From positions 60,927,230 to 60,991,229 of the forward strand of contig NC_084486.1 of the NCBI RefSeq assembly GCF_030035675.1: 64,000 nt of DNA, given 5' to 3'. Source of the stretch: Rhineura floridana. Taxonomy: Eukaryota; Chordata; Lepidosauria; Squamata; Rhineuridae. Below the pieces are notes generated by a model, which saw only the letters and a program-made list of their open reading frames with translations, was not told where the DNA came from and made no database searches. A program made the translations under genes and the position numbers. This document shows positions 43,605 to 55,803 of the stretch, piece after piece; the first letter of the stretch is position 1; each line of letters begins with the position of its first letter.

Positions 43605-46534
43605 GACCACCACCACCCTCCCCTTTCTATGTATAACTGAGACCTGGGTGGGTGAGCAGGGAGGAGTTAGTCTCTCCCAGCTGTGCCCACCGGGGTACTT
43701 GATTCAACATCAGTGTAGATCTGAGGGTCAGGGAGGGGGGGGTTGCTGTGGTCTATAGGAGTTCCATCTCCTTCTCCAAGCACCCTGTCCATGTGACTAC
43801 TGGTCTGGAGTGCTTGCATCTTGTGTTGGGCCAACGGGACAGATTGGGGATTCTGTTGGTGTACCGCCCACCCAGCTGCCCAACGGACTCCCTAACTGAG
43901 CTGACGGAGGTGGTCTCGGATGTATTGTTGAGATCCCCCAGACTGTTGGTGCTGGGGGATTTCAACATTCATGCCAAGACCGCCTTATCTGGGGCGGCTC
44001 ACGACTTTATGGTTTCCATGACAACCATGGGGCTGTCACAATATGTTATTGGCCCAACGCATGTAGCAGGACATACTCTTGATTTGGTTTTCGCAACTGG
44101 ACAGGGGGATGGTGATCTGAATGTTGGGAGTTTTACATCAGTCCCTTTGTCATGGACAGATCACCGCTTGTTGAGGTTTAGACTTACAGCGGCTTTTCCC
44201 CTCTGCAAGGGTGGGGGATCTGTTAAGATGGTCCGCCCCCAGAGACTGATGACTTCTGGTGATTTTCAAAGAGCTCTGGGGAGTTTTCCGGCTGATAGGG
44301 CTGGCGCTCCTGTCGAAACCCTGGTTGAACTGTGGAATACAGAAATGACCCGGGCAGTTGACATGATCGCTCCTGTACGCCCTCTCCTGTGTAGAGCTCA
44401 TAAAGCCCCATGGTACACTCTGGAGCTGAGAGCGATGAAACAGGCTAGGAGACGGCTCGAGTGCAGATGGAGGCGAACTCCTGATGGATGCAATTATGCA
44501 CTGGTAAGTGCCTATACTAAGTTATACTTAGGGGCGGTGAGGGCAGCAAAAAAGCAATATTTTGCTGCCACTATTACATCTTCAATCTCCCGCCCGGCGG
44601 AGCTTTTCAAAATTGTCCGAGGTCTATTGCATTCTGGCCCTAGGGACACGGTGGAGCCATCTGAGGCCCGCTGCAATGAATTTGCTAGGCACTTCCAGGA
44701 TAAAATTTCTTGCATCCGCCAGGATTTAGACTCCAATGTTATAGCAGTTGAATCAAATGAGGTGTCCAGAGCTCGGCCTTGTCTTGATTTTTTGGATGAG
44801 TTTCAGTTGGAAGAGCTTGAGGACGTTGACAAGGTGCTTGGACTGGTGCGTGCAACCACTTCTAGGTTGGATCCTTGCCCCTCTTGGCTGATGAAAGCTA
44901 GCAGGATTGGGACAGCCGGCTGGGCCAGGGAAGTGATTAATGCCTCATTGCGAGAGGGAGTGGTCCCTAGCTGCCTGAAAGAGGCGGTAGTAAGACCACT
45001 TTTGAAGAAATCGTCTCTGGACCCAGAAAATCTTAATAACTATAGGCCGGTAGCAAATGTTCCATTCCTGGGCAAGGTCCTAGAACGAATGGTTGCCAGC
45101 CAGCTCCAGACACTCTTGGATGAGACCGATTATCTGGATCCATTTCAGTCGGGTTTCAGGCCTGGTTTTGGTACGGAGACAGCCTTGGTCACCCTGTATG
45201 ATGACCTTTGTCGGGAGAAAGACAGGGGGAGTGTGACTCTGCTGATTCTCCTTGATCTCTCAGCGGCTTTTGATACCATCAACCATGGTATCCTTCTGGG
45301 GAGACTCGCTGATTTGCAAGTTGGCGGCACTGCTTGGCAGTGGTTCCACTCCTACTTGGCAGGCCGTCTCCAGAGGGTAGTGCTGGGGGAGCATTGCTCG
45401 ACATCCTGGACCCTCCAGTATGGAGTTCCGCAGGGGTCAGTTCTGTCCACCATGCTTTTTAATATCTACATGAAGCCGCTGGGTGCGGTCATCAGAAGTT
45501 TTGGAGTGCGTTGCCATCAGTATGCTGATGACACGCAGCTCTACTTCTCTTTTTCATCTTTTTCAGGTGAGGCTGTCAATGTGCTGAACCAATGCCTGGC
45601 TGCGACAATGGACTGGATGAGAGCTAACAAACTGAGGCTCAATCCAGACAAGACCGAGATGCTGTTAGTGGGCGGTTCTCCTGACCAGATGGTGGATGTT
45701 CGCCCTGTTCTGGATGGGGTTGCACTCCCCCTGAAGGAGCAGGTTCGTAGCTTGGGAGTTCTTTTAGAACCATCCCTGTCACTTGAGGCACAAGTAGCCT
45801 CGGTGGCACGGAGTGCTTTTTACCAACTTCGGATGGTGGCCCAGCTATGTCCCTATCTGGACAGAGAGAACCTCGCTTCAGTTGTTCATGCTCTGGTAAC
45901 CTCTAAATTAGATTACTGCAATGCGCTCTAAGTGGGGCTGCCTTTGAAGACGGTTCGGAAACTGCAGCTCGTACAAAATGCAGCGGCCAGATTGATAACA
46001 GGGACCCGGCGGTCCGAACATATAACACCGATTCTGGCCCACTTGCATTGGCTGCCTATATGTTTCCGGGCCCGGTTCAAAGTGCTGGTGTTAACCTATA
46101 AAGCCTTATACGGTTCGGGACCACAATACCTGATGGAACGCCTCTCCCGATATGAACCTACCCGTACACTACACTCAACATCGAAGACCCTCCTCCGGGT
46201 GCCTACTCATAGGGAAGCTCGGAGGGTATCAACAAGAAAAAAGGCCTTTTCAGTGGTGGCCCCCAAATTATGGAACAATCTTCCTGATGAGGTACGCCTG
46301 GCGCCAACGTTATTATCTTTTCGGCGCCAGGTCATAACTCTCCTCTTCTCCCAGGCATTTTAGTATGTGTTAAAAATTGTTTTTTAACTTTTTAAGAATT
46401 TAAAAATTTTAAAGTTGTTTTAAATTGTCTAAATATGTGGTTTATTGTATTTGATATATGACTGTTGTGAACCACCCAGAGAGCTTCAGCTATGGGGCGG
46501 TATATAAATTTAATAAAATAAATAAATAAATAAT
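43605..46534 (+). mobile_element. L2 LINE, long 5'-truncated copy
   Basis: The copy starts inside the endonuclease domain (ITETWVGEQGG) and runs through reverse transcriptase and C-terminus to the 3' tail (GCTATGGGGCGGTATATAAA, then AATAAATAAATAA). At about 2.9 kb it lacks the 5' region and any ORF1. The coding frame is open but for a G8 run near 43735-43742, which shifts the first 45 codons, and one stop at 45929-45931. It is the best preserved LINE here. Confidence 0.92.
43748..46363 (+). pseudogene. L2 ORF2: endonuclease and reverse transcriptase
   Basis: The frame of 872 codons has one stop at 45929-45931 (CNAL stop VGLPLK, where sister copies have Tyr). Endonuclease blocks: LLVYRPP, LLVLGDFNIHA, THVAGHTLDLVF and LSWTDHRLLRF. 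Reverse transcriptase blocks: NYRPVANVPFLGKVLERMVA, FRPGFGTETAL, LLDLSAAFDTINH, GVPQGSVLS and the active site HQYADDTQLY. The C-terminus has VRKLQLVQNAAARLITGTRR, HWLPICFRARFKVLVL and KLWNNLPDEVR. Intact L2 ORF2 copies its RNA at a nicked target. This one lacks the endonuclease N-terminus and is interrupted once, so it should be inactive. Its good state suggests a fairly recent insertion. Confidence 0.92.
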
Positions 46535-46931
46535 TCCCAATCCCTTTTTGTCTGAAGGTTTAACTTTCCCCCTTCCTCCCATGAGATTAACTTTAGGAAT
46601 GACAGGAACATTAAACAAAACAGGTTTGCAATCAGAATTACTAGTAACTTCAGCATTAAATAACGCATCAGCAATAGCATTACAGTAGAATGCAGTTTTT
46701 GAGGAACACAAGGTCTGTTACATGCATCAGACTGGAAAAAATACAGTCCCAAAGTCACACCAGGAACAGGCTGCAAAGATTCCTGCAAAAGCCCCTCAGC
46801 AGAAGTCTTTCTTAGTAAAACAGGGACACAACCAGCTGACATGAGGGGCAAATTCTCATTCCCAGCACAATCCAGGAGTTGAACCACAGACAACCCCTGC
46901 CTTGTGCTATGATAAACAATCTTGCATTAGA

Positions 46932-47188
46932 AGCTAAAATGATGAAACTTTGGACACATCATGAGAAGACACGATTCATTAGAAAAGATAATAATGTGGG
47001 GGGAAACAGAAGGGAGTTGAAAAAGAGGAAGGCCAAACAAGAGATGGATTGATTCCATAAAGGAAGCCACAGACCTGAACTTACAAGATCTGAACAGGGT
47101 GGTTCATGACAGATGCTGCTGGAGGTCGCTGATTCGTAGGGTCGCCAAATGTCTGAACGACTTGAAGGCACATAACAACAACAAACCT
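46932..47188 (+). mobile_element. RTE/BovB LINE 3' end
   Basis: DNA-level match to the end of the BovB ORF: TTTGGACACATCATGAGAAG (FGHIMRR), GAGGAAGGCCAAACAAGAGA (GRPNKRW) and GAAGCCACAGACCTGAACTT. The tail GACTTGAAGGCACATAACAA ends in CAA repeats. The ORF part has lost frame. Confidence 0.85.
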
Positions 47189-47631
47189 CTCCGCCACACT
47201 ACCATTCAGGTAAACAAGTTGGCCCAAGCTGAGTGTCACAATCTTCGTTCCCTTGCTCATCCCCCCAGCGCCCGGCTTCTTGACCAAACGTGGGCAGGCA
47301 TCCTTGCGATGAACCAGGGCATGGCACAGAAAACATAAACCATAGCTGCTTTATTTGATGTTATAGCTGCTGCTGGAACCGAAGACAATCCTTCTCCCTC
47401 TCTCGGCTTTCACGGGGGCTGCCAGGTCTTCCTTCTCCAATCTGCTCCTTCCCCCACAGGTTGGCTACCTTTGAAGTTTCCCACTTCTGGACAAAAGCAA
47501 GCCTGGGGCTCTCTCTTGGTGGGAGGCCAATTCATCTGCAATTAACCCTGCTTCCCTCACTGACTTAGGCTTTTGGTCTCTCACCAGCACTGCCAATTCT
47601 TAGGGCAGCATTCTGTCAAATTTCTCAAGAG

Positions 47632-47825
47632 CAGAGCTTGGAAGTGACTAGTTACAAGTAACGAATTACTTGTAATTCATTACTTTTTTGAGTAACAAGT
47701 GGGTAATTCCTTTCCATTTTGATTGTAATAGAACTAGGAGTAATTTTACTACTTTTGTGGAGTAATTGTAACGTTTCCAGAATTACTTTTGGGCATTACT
47801 TGTGTGGGGGGGAGCAGGGGAAGTC
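47632..47825. repeat. GTAAC-rich DNA-transposon-like repeat
   Basis: CAGAGCTTGGAAGTGACTAG, TTACAAGTAACGAATTACTT and similar self-complementary phrases recur up to GGGCATTACTTG. Such GTAACTAGTTAC-rich ends belong, as I recall, to hAT-like vertebrate elements. The other end may lie near 48390, beyond the microsatellite. Tentative. Confidence 0.4.
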
Positions 47826-48108
47826 TTCCGCTCCTCTGATTTGTGGATGAAAATCATGTGCCTCAAACTGGGCTTCTGTGCAGTGTCGCTCTTTCCTCAT
47901 GCTCTTTGGATGGGTAGGAGGTGACGAGGGAGGAGGCGGAGAATGAGACGAGGTGGAGTGGAGAAAACAATTATTTTAAAATACGGATAGTGGTGGTGAA
48001 GAATGGAGTGGAGGGAAAAAGGATCCGGAGGTGAAGAACATGGCTAAAGGAGGAGAAGGAGGCATTAGCAGAATGGAGATAAAGAACTGTGGAGGTGAAA
48101 GATGGCAA

Positions 48109-48139
48109 CGCGCGCGCGCGCGCGCGCGTGCGTGTGCGT

Positions 48140-48228
<89 letters not shown>
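48109..48228. repeat. Compound (CG)n(TG)n(GA)n microsatellite
   Basis: A CG run (48109-48127) passes through mixed TGCG/TGTG to TG (to 48171) and then GA (48172-48228), about 120 bp in all. The alternating purine-pyrimidine half can form Z-DNA, and the GA half is a homopurine tract. It accounts for frames open on both strands here. Confidence 0.97.
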
Positions 48229-48231
<3 letters not shown>

Positions 48232-48397
48232 ATGTACAAAAGCCCCAGGACAAGCCTGAACAACGGAAGCTTGCCTGTAAAAGGAGAGGAAAGGTCTTAA
48301 CATGTATGCATATACACACACGCTCACACAAAGTCGCTATCAGATCAGTGGAGTGAACGGAGCAAAGGGGTGGGGAAGCAATAATTACTGTGTAATT

Positions 48398-48700
48398 AAA
48401 GCTGCAATCCAATGCAGTTACCTGGGAGTAAGCCTCATTGAATCCAATGGAGCTTACTTCTGAGTAGCATTATTGGATGGCAGCCTAAGAAAACCAGGAA
48501 AGCCTTCTCACCTTCCTTCCAAGCTCCGCATCTCATTCTTAGGCTGCAGTCCAATACACAATTACCTGGGAGTAAACCCCTTTGAATCCAGTGGTGCTTA
48601 CTTCTGAGTAGACATGTACTGGATTGCAACCTTAGGCTGCAATTCTAACTACATTTTCCTGGGAAGAAATCCTTTTGAATTCAGCAGGGATTACATTAGA
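48398..48700 (+). repeat. Cluster of three dispersed ~85-bp repeats
   Basis: Three successive copies start at about 48398, 48538 and 48638. Each has TTACCTGGGAGTAA or CCTGGGAAGAAAT followed by a TTGAATCCA-like phrase, and the first two have CTTACTTCTGAGTAG. Their ends (GCTGCAATCCAATGCA and the complement TTGGATGGCAGC) are inverted. Confidence 0.65.
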
Positions 48701-49599
48701 AGAGAGATGGTTTCTCAGCTGCTTCCTCCTTTCAGCATTGCCTCTCTTCTGCTGCTATAGGCCACTAAGCCCCGCCCCTCCTCCCATGCCTGAAACTCAG
48801 GACAGACCGGGGCAGCTCCTTAGCAACTCCTTATCTTTGCACAGTAGCTACGCAGCTGAGCAGGATAGACTTTGTTGCTGTGAAGCTGCCCGCTGCTGGC
48901 CTGCGCTTATCCCAGGAGGGCCTCCTGGGGCCCTGCGTGAGATCCTGGCCCTCAGGCCAGTGCCCAACCTAGCTGTATGCTAGCGCCAGGCCTGACTAAC
49001 AGTTTAACAGTACGGGCACTTCATAGGAATGCACTGCCTCCAGGGGAGGGCTTGTAGGTCAGTGGTACGACACATTCTTTGCATTCTGGAAACACTGGTG
49101 CCCATTGGGATGGGTAGGGTGGAGAGCAGAGCTGATGATAGGAAGAGTTAGCTGGTTCTGTGACTCCATCCTTCTCCCTGCTGAGTTGTACAAGGGCAGC
49201 ACTGAAACTAAGGAGGAGAAAGCTGACAGCTGTGGGCACCCCCTGCACTGGTCATAAGTAAGGCAAGCTGGTGGAGGCCGGCTGAGGCCAGACAAAAGTT
49301 GGTGGGACCGCACCCCATTCTCCTTGATGGACCAGCTCCACTGCCTAGAGGCCTACGTTCAGGGCTGGCCCTGCCATTAGACAGAACAAGGTGGCTACCT
49401 AGGCGGAAGATGTTGGGGATGAGGAATGGCAGCAAAATGTTGGAGGTCAGATCTGGGCCTTCTAAGCCAACCTGATGCTCCCGGGTGTGGTGGAAGAAGG
49501 AGCTGTCCACTCACCAGTGCTGAAATAAGATTCAACCACTAATCTGGTCAGCATCCGTATATGATATGGTAGTGGGCACTAACTTATCCTTGGCGTCAG

Positions 49600-49775
49600 G
49601 CAGCAAAATGTCTTGGGTGAGTCCTGCTCAGGTTTGATCCCTATCAAACATTTCCAAGAGCATCTGAGAATGGCCTCTGTCTGAAGCCCTAGAGAACTGC
49701 TGCCAATGCAAGGAAACAATACCGAGGTAAATGGACAAATAGCATGATCTAGTATAAGGCAGCTGGTTATGTAGG
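49600..49775 (+). mobile_element. tRNA-derived SINE body, fragment
   Basis: CCTAGAGAACTGCTGCCAAT, AAACAATACCGAGGTAAATG and ATGATCTAGTATAAGGCAGC are the plus-strand counterparts of the SINE at 57137-57335. A tRNA-like head piece (TAGGTCAGTGGTACGACACA) lies earlier, at 49055-49080, and may belong to another copy. Confidence 0.55.
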
Positions 49776-50934
49776 TAGGGTGGAATAAGAGCACATCTGA
49801 ATCCTAGATTGTTTTTTTTAACATACCTGGTTTGTTAGGGAAGAACCACTAGTCAGTGGCAGAGACCAGCTTTGCTGGTCTGAATGATCCTGACTTTAGT
49901 GTTCAGTGATACATCTTTGAATTTGAGGACTTTTTCTAGTTCTCTCATAGCTGCCCTCCCCAGTCCTAGCCTCCTTCTGATTTCTTGACTATTGTCTTCA
50001 TTCTCATTAATGACTATGCCAAGGGATTGATAATCCTTGACAAGTTCAATGTCCTCGTTGTCAGCTTTAAAGTTACATAAATCTTATGTTGTCATTACTT
50101 TAGTCTTCTTGACGTTCAGCTGTGGTGTATTTATTATCTGTTTTAAAAAATGCACAATAACTTCCCAAGAGCAGGTTGAATTGGAGTGTTGTGTTTACAT
50201 ATGCAAAATCTAAATTAGAATCTCCCCTTTGGCCATGAAACTGTACAGCGATCTTAGGACAGCCAATCTTTCAGCCTAAACTAGCTTTGATTTATTTTGA
50301 GATAGGGTAGAATACCAATGATAATAAATGCAGAGTGGCACAACAGGGTAATTCAAAGCTGTACAACTTATCAATTGTGGAAGGATTACATTATAGAAGT
50401 TCTCTGTACATGTAATAGATTGGAAAAGTGGTATCTTGTGGCACTAGGCTTGGATGGGTGCTCCCAAGTCAACTATTTATCCTGCAACATTGCTGAACTG
50501 ATTAGCTAAGCCAAAACAATAATTTAAACAGTTTGCCATTTGCCACCCAGTGAACCTTCTCTTTGTTTAATGTCCATAAGTCAAAGTATGCCCCAAGCTA
50601 CAGCCCATTGGGCCAGCACAGTAAAAGCACACCTGTTTCTGAGGACTACAATTAAAGCTGTTCTTTTTTCATGGCAAGATATAGAAAAATGTAGCTATTT
50701 GCAAAGCAGCATAGTATGTTTGTTGTCCTCCTGTGGTTAAGCACCAATGTTCTCAGCATTCAGATGTGAAATCGAGGGTTGCTCAGTCCAGATGCTATGG
50801 TAAAGAGCTGGGAAAGACCAAAAGGCAGACATATTTCTCCTATGTTTAAAAGTAACGACACTTCTCTGCCATAGCACTGGCATATTTTCACCCACATGAG
50901 ATTTGGGTCTGGACAGCAAATCAACTCATTTGAA

Positions 50935-51286
50935 ATGTGGTGTTGGAGGGAGAGCTTTGCAGATACCATGGATTGCGAAAAAGACAAATAATTGGGTGTT
51001 AGAACAAATTAAACCAGAACTATCATTAGAATCTAAAATGATGAAACTGAGGTTATCGTACTTTGGACACATAATGAGAAGACATGATTCGCTAGAAAAG
51101 ACAGTAGTAATGCTAGGAAAAAGAGGAAGGCCAAACAAGAGATGGATTGATTCCATAAAGGAAGCCACAGACCTGAACTTACAAGCTCTGAACAGGGTGG
51201 TTCATGACAGATGCTCTTGGAGGTCACTGATTCATAGGGTTGCCATAAGTTGTGATCGACTTGAAGGCACATAACAACAACAACAA
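50935..51286 (+). mobile_element. RTE/BovB LINE 3' end with open ORF tail
   Basis: An open stretch of 123 codons (50903-51274) contains ELSLESKMMKLRLSYFGHIM, RRHDSLEKTVVMLGKRGRPN and KRWIDSIKEATDLNLQALNR, the conserved C-terminus of BovB reverse transcriptase, then RCSWRSLIHRVA. The tail GTGATCGACTTGAAGGCACA then TAACAACAACAACAA is the family 3' end. It is 5'-truncated but the remaining frame is intact. Confidence 0.9.
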
Positions 51287-51614
51287 GAAGCTGGGGTCTT
51301 TCCAGATGATAAGTTTAAGGTGGCTTTAAGAAATCACTCTCAGCATCAGTTCCCCATCTCCATCATGAGGGTAATTTTAATTTTTATAGCTGTAGAAAGG
51401 AACACTGATGATGCCATCAGATTTTTTTTAAGTGACTGAACTCCTACTAAGACATAAGATGTTCTGTTCTTTCTTTTGACTTCTGTGGCATTAAACTTGC
51501 TTAAATGAAAATGTGGCATTTTAAAAGACAGCAAATAACACTGCGTATGCGTTTTGCCAAAGGATTTTGCCCTTTCCTGAGGCAAGAGGTTCGAGATCTG
51601 AATGACCATGAAAT

Positions 51615-52310
51615 ACACTGATGAGGAAGGAAAATGTAGTGATTTTATTGAAGCAAGCTGTACAGTCTAACAAGCTGAGAATCATAACAAGCAGGCTGTA
51701 CTTTTTTACACTCAAGCAGCTGGTGCTGACAGCTTTGATCTTACGTTTGCCTCCATTTCTCCCTGCTGGAAGCCTCATTATCAGCAACAGGCGGAGGGAT
51801 ACCTTTTGGCCCAGTTTTACACCAAGCTGTGTGCCCTTGCAAGCCAGTGCCGAGGCTTACCTGCTCAGATCAAGGGACCTGTATTTATACCCAAAAGACC
51901 ATCTGGGGCACCTTATACCTATGAGATCATTATCTTCCCAGCACCCAGGTTGCTGGGTTCTTACACAGGTGACTTTTGTTTATCTCTTCTGACCCTGTAT
52001 TGGTTACAACCTGGGCTGGGAATACAGCTGTGACACTCATTTGCAGCTTTTGCCCATGCCCTCCCTCCATGGGCATAGCTGCTTTATTTTGACTAACAAG
52101 AGTCTGACTTTTGTTTACATAAGCAGAGTGAGAACATATGCAATCCAATTAAGTTCACTGTCCCTTCTCAGCTTGGGAAAGCCATAAACAAGCCCCCCTG
52201 GACAAGCAGGGGTGTGAGACAAGCTCATCTTGATTGTTTTAGTTCCCAAGCTCTGGGTTTTAACATAAGCAGAGTGCAAAACTTCTTTGTCAGCTTATTA
52301 TAAACAATAC
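51615..52310 (-). mobile_element. Possible solo LTR fossil, antisense
   Basis: On the minus strand there is a TATA-like box (GGGTATAAATACAGG, about 51896-51882), a polyadenylation signal near 51645 and suitable spacing between them. The ends are not certain and no internal retroelement sequence or partner LTR is seen. The call is tentative. Confidence 0.35.
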
Positions 52311-53898
52311 CAGAAATCCTATGCTTTGAGCTCTCCAGACTCCAATACTATAGAAGGATAAGGTGCAAAAGCAATAAACACCCCATAAATCAGGGATCCC
52401 GAGGCAAGAATTATGGGACAGGGGGAATGGGGCCCTCACATCAAGATGTCTTCTGGAAATATTTGGCACTACAGTATGGAACTCAAAGAGATACAAGATA
52501 TGCAGATACAGAGATGTTGCTGCTTTGTGTCTTTCTCCCCTTTTCCTACTAACGTCATGTATAGAACAACACATAATCAGTGTTACAAGAAACAAATCCA
52601 TGTTGCCATGTAGCATCTAGTTCTGTCTGAAGAGAATCTCAAATAATGATTAGGTATATTTAAACATATTTTCAGTAAAATTACAAACTACTTTGCATAA
52701 TAATTATCACTTTAAGCATGTATTAGATTTCTAACCAGTTTCTATAGGCAAAATACAGGTTAAGGAAGCATCACTTTGTTTTTAACACAAGATCCAATGG
52801 AGCAAACAAATATAATTTACAGTTTTCTATGGCTGATGCCTTTTCAGTGCACTATGGCAGCACTTGATTCACAAAGCCCTAAATGAAGTTTGCTTCTTGG
52901 CTCCCAGTAACACTGACCTTGGCAGGCCAGACATAATAAAAATGACACTGCATATTGTTAAAAATCTCTTTTATAAAGCACTATATGTCCCTGTCCCTTT
53001 AAATAAAAGCCTTTCAAAATTAAACATGCTGCTTTTGTTTCTCTTATTTATGATGAGCTTTATTTAAATCTGAATACCATAAAGAATTCTCAAATGAACC
53101 TTTGTCATTTTTACAATAACTTTTATATTGGCTGCATTTGTGCCTGCAAATGCAGACTAATATCTGAAAATCCTATTCAAGGTTTTATTTTATTATATTA
53201 CTGTTCCTTCACCTGTATAATCTGCATTTATTAACTTGTCCTTTCCAATATAATAAAAAATGAAGCACTTCTTTATTATAATACTGAAGCAAAAGCCTAG
53301 AGTCATGCCTGTTTCCCAGTCTCAGAGCAACCAACTCGGAGATATAAAAATGCAAAACAGTAAGACTCCCCAGGGACTAGAATTGGCTGCAGAGCCAGAT
53401 GCTTCGCAGGACAATAGCCATATATTCAGCTCACAATACAATCTGCTTTACTGATTTATAGAAATTAGTTTACCATGATTCCCTGGTAATTACTTTGAAG
53501 ACTCAGTAGCCATTCATGTTCCTCTCCTTTTAAATTTTGCATCCCTATTTTTCTGTCACTGACTCTTGGTTTCTCCCATTCATCAGCTGTTACTTTTCAT
53601 TTCATGGCTCAGTGAAAAAACTCTCAAACTTTTTTCCCTTTCAATATCCAACCTGTTTTCTTCTTTAATGGTTTGACTTTCTCAAGGACATGTCTTTTAT
53701 CACATTAAACCTTACAGGCTGGCTAATAACTATATTCTCCTCTATAATGTGCAGGCAGGGATCTGAATTCTAATAATATTAAATAAGATCTCTTGACAAA
53801 CACATGGAATCTTTGCTGCATATTTTAAGCTATTTTATCAGAAATGCAAGCTGTTTGGCAACATTCCTTAAATCCAGCATGCAGACACCTGGGTAGGG

Positions 53899-54036
53899 CA
53901 GGGGTGGGTAACCTGTGGCCTCCAAATATTGCTGGACTCCAACTTCCATCCGCTCTAAAGAGCATGGCCAACAGTCAGGGAGGGTGAGAGCTGTAGTCCA
54001 GCAACATTTGGAGTGCCTCGGGTTCCCCACTGCCTG
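53899..54036. mobile_element. hAT-type MITE, 138 bp
   Basis: CAGGGGTGGGTAACCTGTGG and its complement at the right end (GGGTTCCCCACTGCCTG) are inverted. The arms extend inward (CAAATATTGCTGGACTCCAA against GTCCAGCAACATTTGGAG). No protein is encoded. Confidence 0.75.
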
Positions 54037-55405
54037 CATTAGAAGTTAGTCAGAGAGTTTATTCTAAATATTTATGTCTAAATATTTATTCCCAAATAAG
54101 TGCACAGGAAGTCTGCACAGTATTGCAGCCTTTCAGATGAGCCAGTGGTCCAGCTATGATGGCTGCTGTTATGCTGTAGCTTTCCCAACACATGTTCCTA
54201 AGTTAGCTATGTACATGGCCACCAAATAATACATGGCGATGGCAGGGAAGCTATGAGAATGTCTCCTAACCCATTCAATACACCTTCCCATACACAAGAT
54301 GCATGTAAGTTGCCAGGAGAAATCCACACCACCTCATCCAGCATAGGTTACTGGTTAGGAGGAGTACTCACTATACTGTCCCTCATGAATAGATTGGATG
54401 CCTGACAAATACAGGCAGGGGCAAAATAACTTGTTGCCAGAGAATCCTGAGAAAACAAGAACTGCCAATCCAGCCACAAAGATCAAGTAGCATTCTAAGC
54501 CAGAGGATAATAGGACAACAGACTTCCTGCAGTCACAAGCACCAGCCATTCCCCCAGACAGTGGTTCAAATTTCCTGGCATTCCTAATAGCAGATTGCAC
54601 CAAGCATCCCCTTGCTTCTTTTCTCTGGCTGGGGAAATGTCAGGGCCAGAGAAAGGACTACTGTTCAAATCACAATAATCTATCACTCCTGCTGTGGAAC
54701 CAAGGGTTTCTCACAAAAATGAGAATAAATCTGGGAAGGCTTCCTGTGCTTCTGGGGAGTGCTCTTCTTTGCCGCAGTGATAAGGCCAAGGTAGCCCAGA
54801 ATGTCAGCTATCAGGACTGTCAGGAAAAAGTTAGTACCATTAGTCCTATGAAGATTCTGCCAGCTGCTTATAAGAGTGGCAGGAGCTGCCATGACATGCT
54901 GTCCCAGGCAGTCCTCTGTTTGGCTCCTGGACTGGTAGAAGAGTGGGCATTTCTGGCGGTGATTGCTCTTTGCCTTGCTTCTACAACTGAGGGGTTGCAG
55001 GAGGACACAACCAGAGGGTATTAGCTTACTAGCATGGCCCTACAAAGTAGACATCAAACATAGATCTATCAATTTGTGTTAGGGTGGATCTACATTTGGA
55101 AGTCTGTCCCTTTCCTGCTGAAATGGAAGACAATTTTATTCAAACATTTGTAAGCCGCCATGAAGATGAGTAAAGGCAGCATATAAATGTTAAATATATT
55201 ATTTTTTTACAAGAGGTTCACTTGGACAAGAACAAGGAAAAAGGGAAATGACAACTGCAATCTCACAGGATATACTGTTTTATTGATTGATACCAATGTC
55301 ATTTTATTTTAGGGGACAGTCTAACCATTGAAGTAAGTGAGGCAAGATGCCCCATTTAAGGAGCCATGCTGATATTTTCCCAGCGAAGTTAGTTCAGGGT
55401 ACTTA

Positions 55406-55560
55406 CTAGGGTTGCCAGGTCAGAAGCATCCCAAACCCTGAGATTTTAGGGGCGGGCCTTAGTGATGTCATTAAGCATGATAGATTAAGCATCAACCACA
55501 GCTGCTTGGCGCATACAATTCAAACAAAAACATTTCTCTGATTTGAAATTTTAGCTAAAA
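55406..55560. mobile_element. DNA-transposon-like end (AGGGTTGCCAGG)
   Basis: TAGGGTTGCCAGGTCAGAAG is followed by CCCTGAGATTTTAGGGGCGG and GCCTTAGTGATGTCATTAAG. This is the same type of terminus as at 36318 and, inverted, at 59150-59170. Only one end is seen here. Confidence 0.5.
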
Positions 55561-55732
55561 GATAGAGCCTGGGTAGGGAACATTTAATCTAGCCTACTTG
55601 CTTATGGCAAGAAGGGTTTAAATGCCCTCAGGCCAGCCCAGTCACCAGAAGGCCATTGTAGGAAGAACAGAGCCTAGTGTTGTGGAGATGGTAGATAGGG
55701 GCACTCAGGAGTAAAGATGGATGCCCCTGAAG

Positions 55733-55803
55733 GCTGCAATTTTAAACACACTTACTAAGCCCCATAGAACTCAATAAGACTTACTTCTGAGTAGATACGG
55801 TTT
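55733..55803 (+). repeat. Dispersed ~85-bp repeat
   Basis: GGCTGCAATTTTAAACACAC, CTAAGCCCCATAGAACTCAA and GACTTACTTCTGAGTAGATA place it with the copies at 28688, 33285 and 48398. Confidence 0.6.

Noticed and set aside
46510-46893. 127-codon minus frame following the L2 tail
   Set aside because: I considered a retroelement protein, but no motif is secure and the C-terminal half is low-complexity hydrophobic.
47971-48327. Frames of 118, 95 and 89 codons over the microsatellite
   Set aside because: They are Ser-Leu, Thr-His and Arg-Glu repeats created by the (CG)(TG)(GA) array.
50540-50740. Possible extra exon or small gene in intron 6
   Set aside because: It has no similarity to DHX32 and no paired splice sites in a sensible phase.
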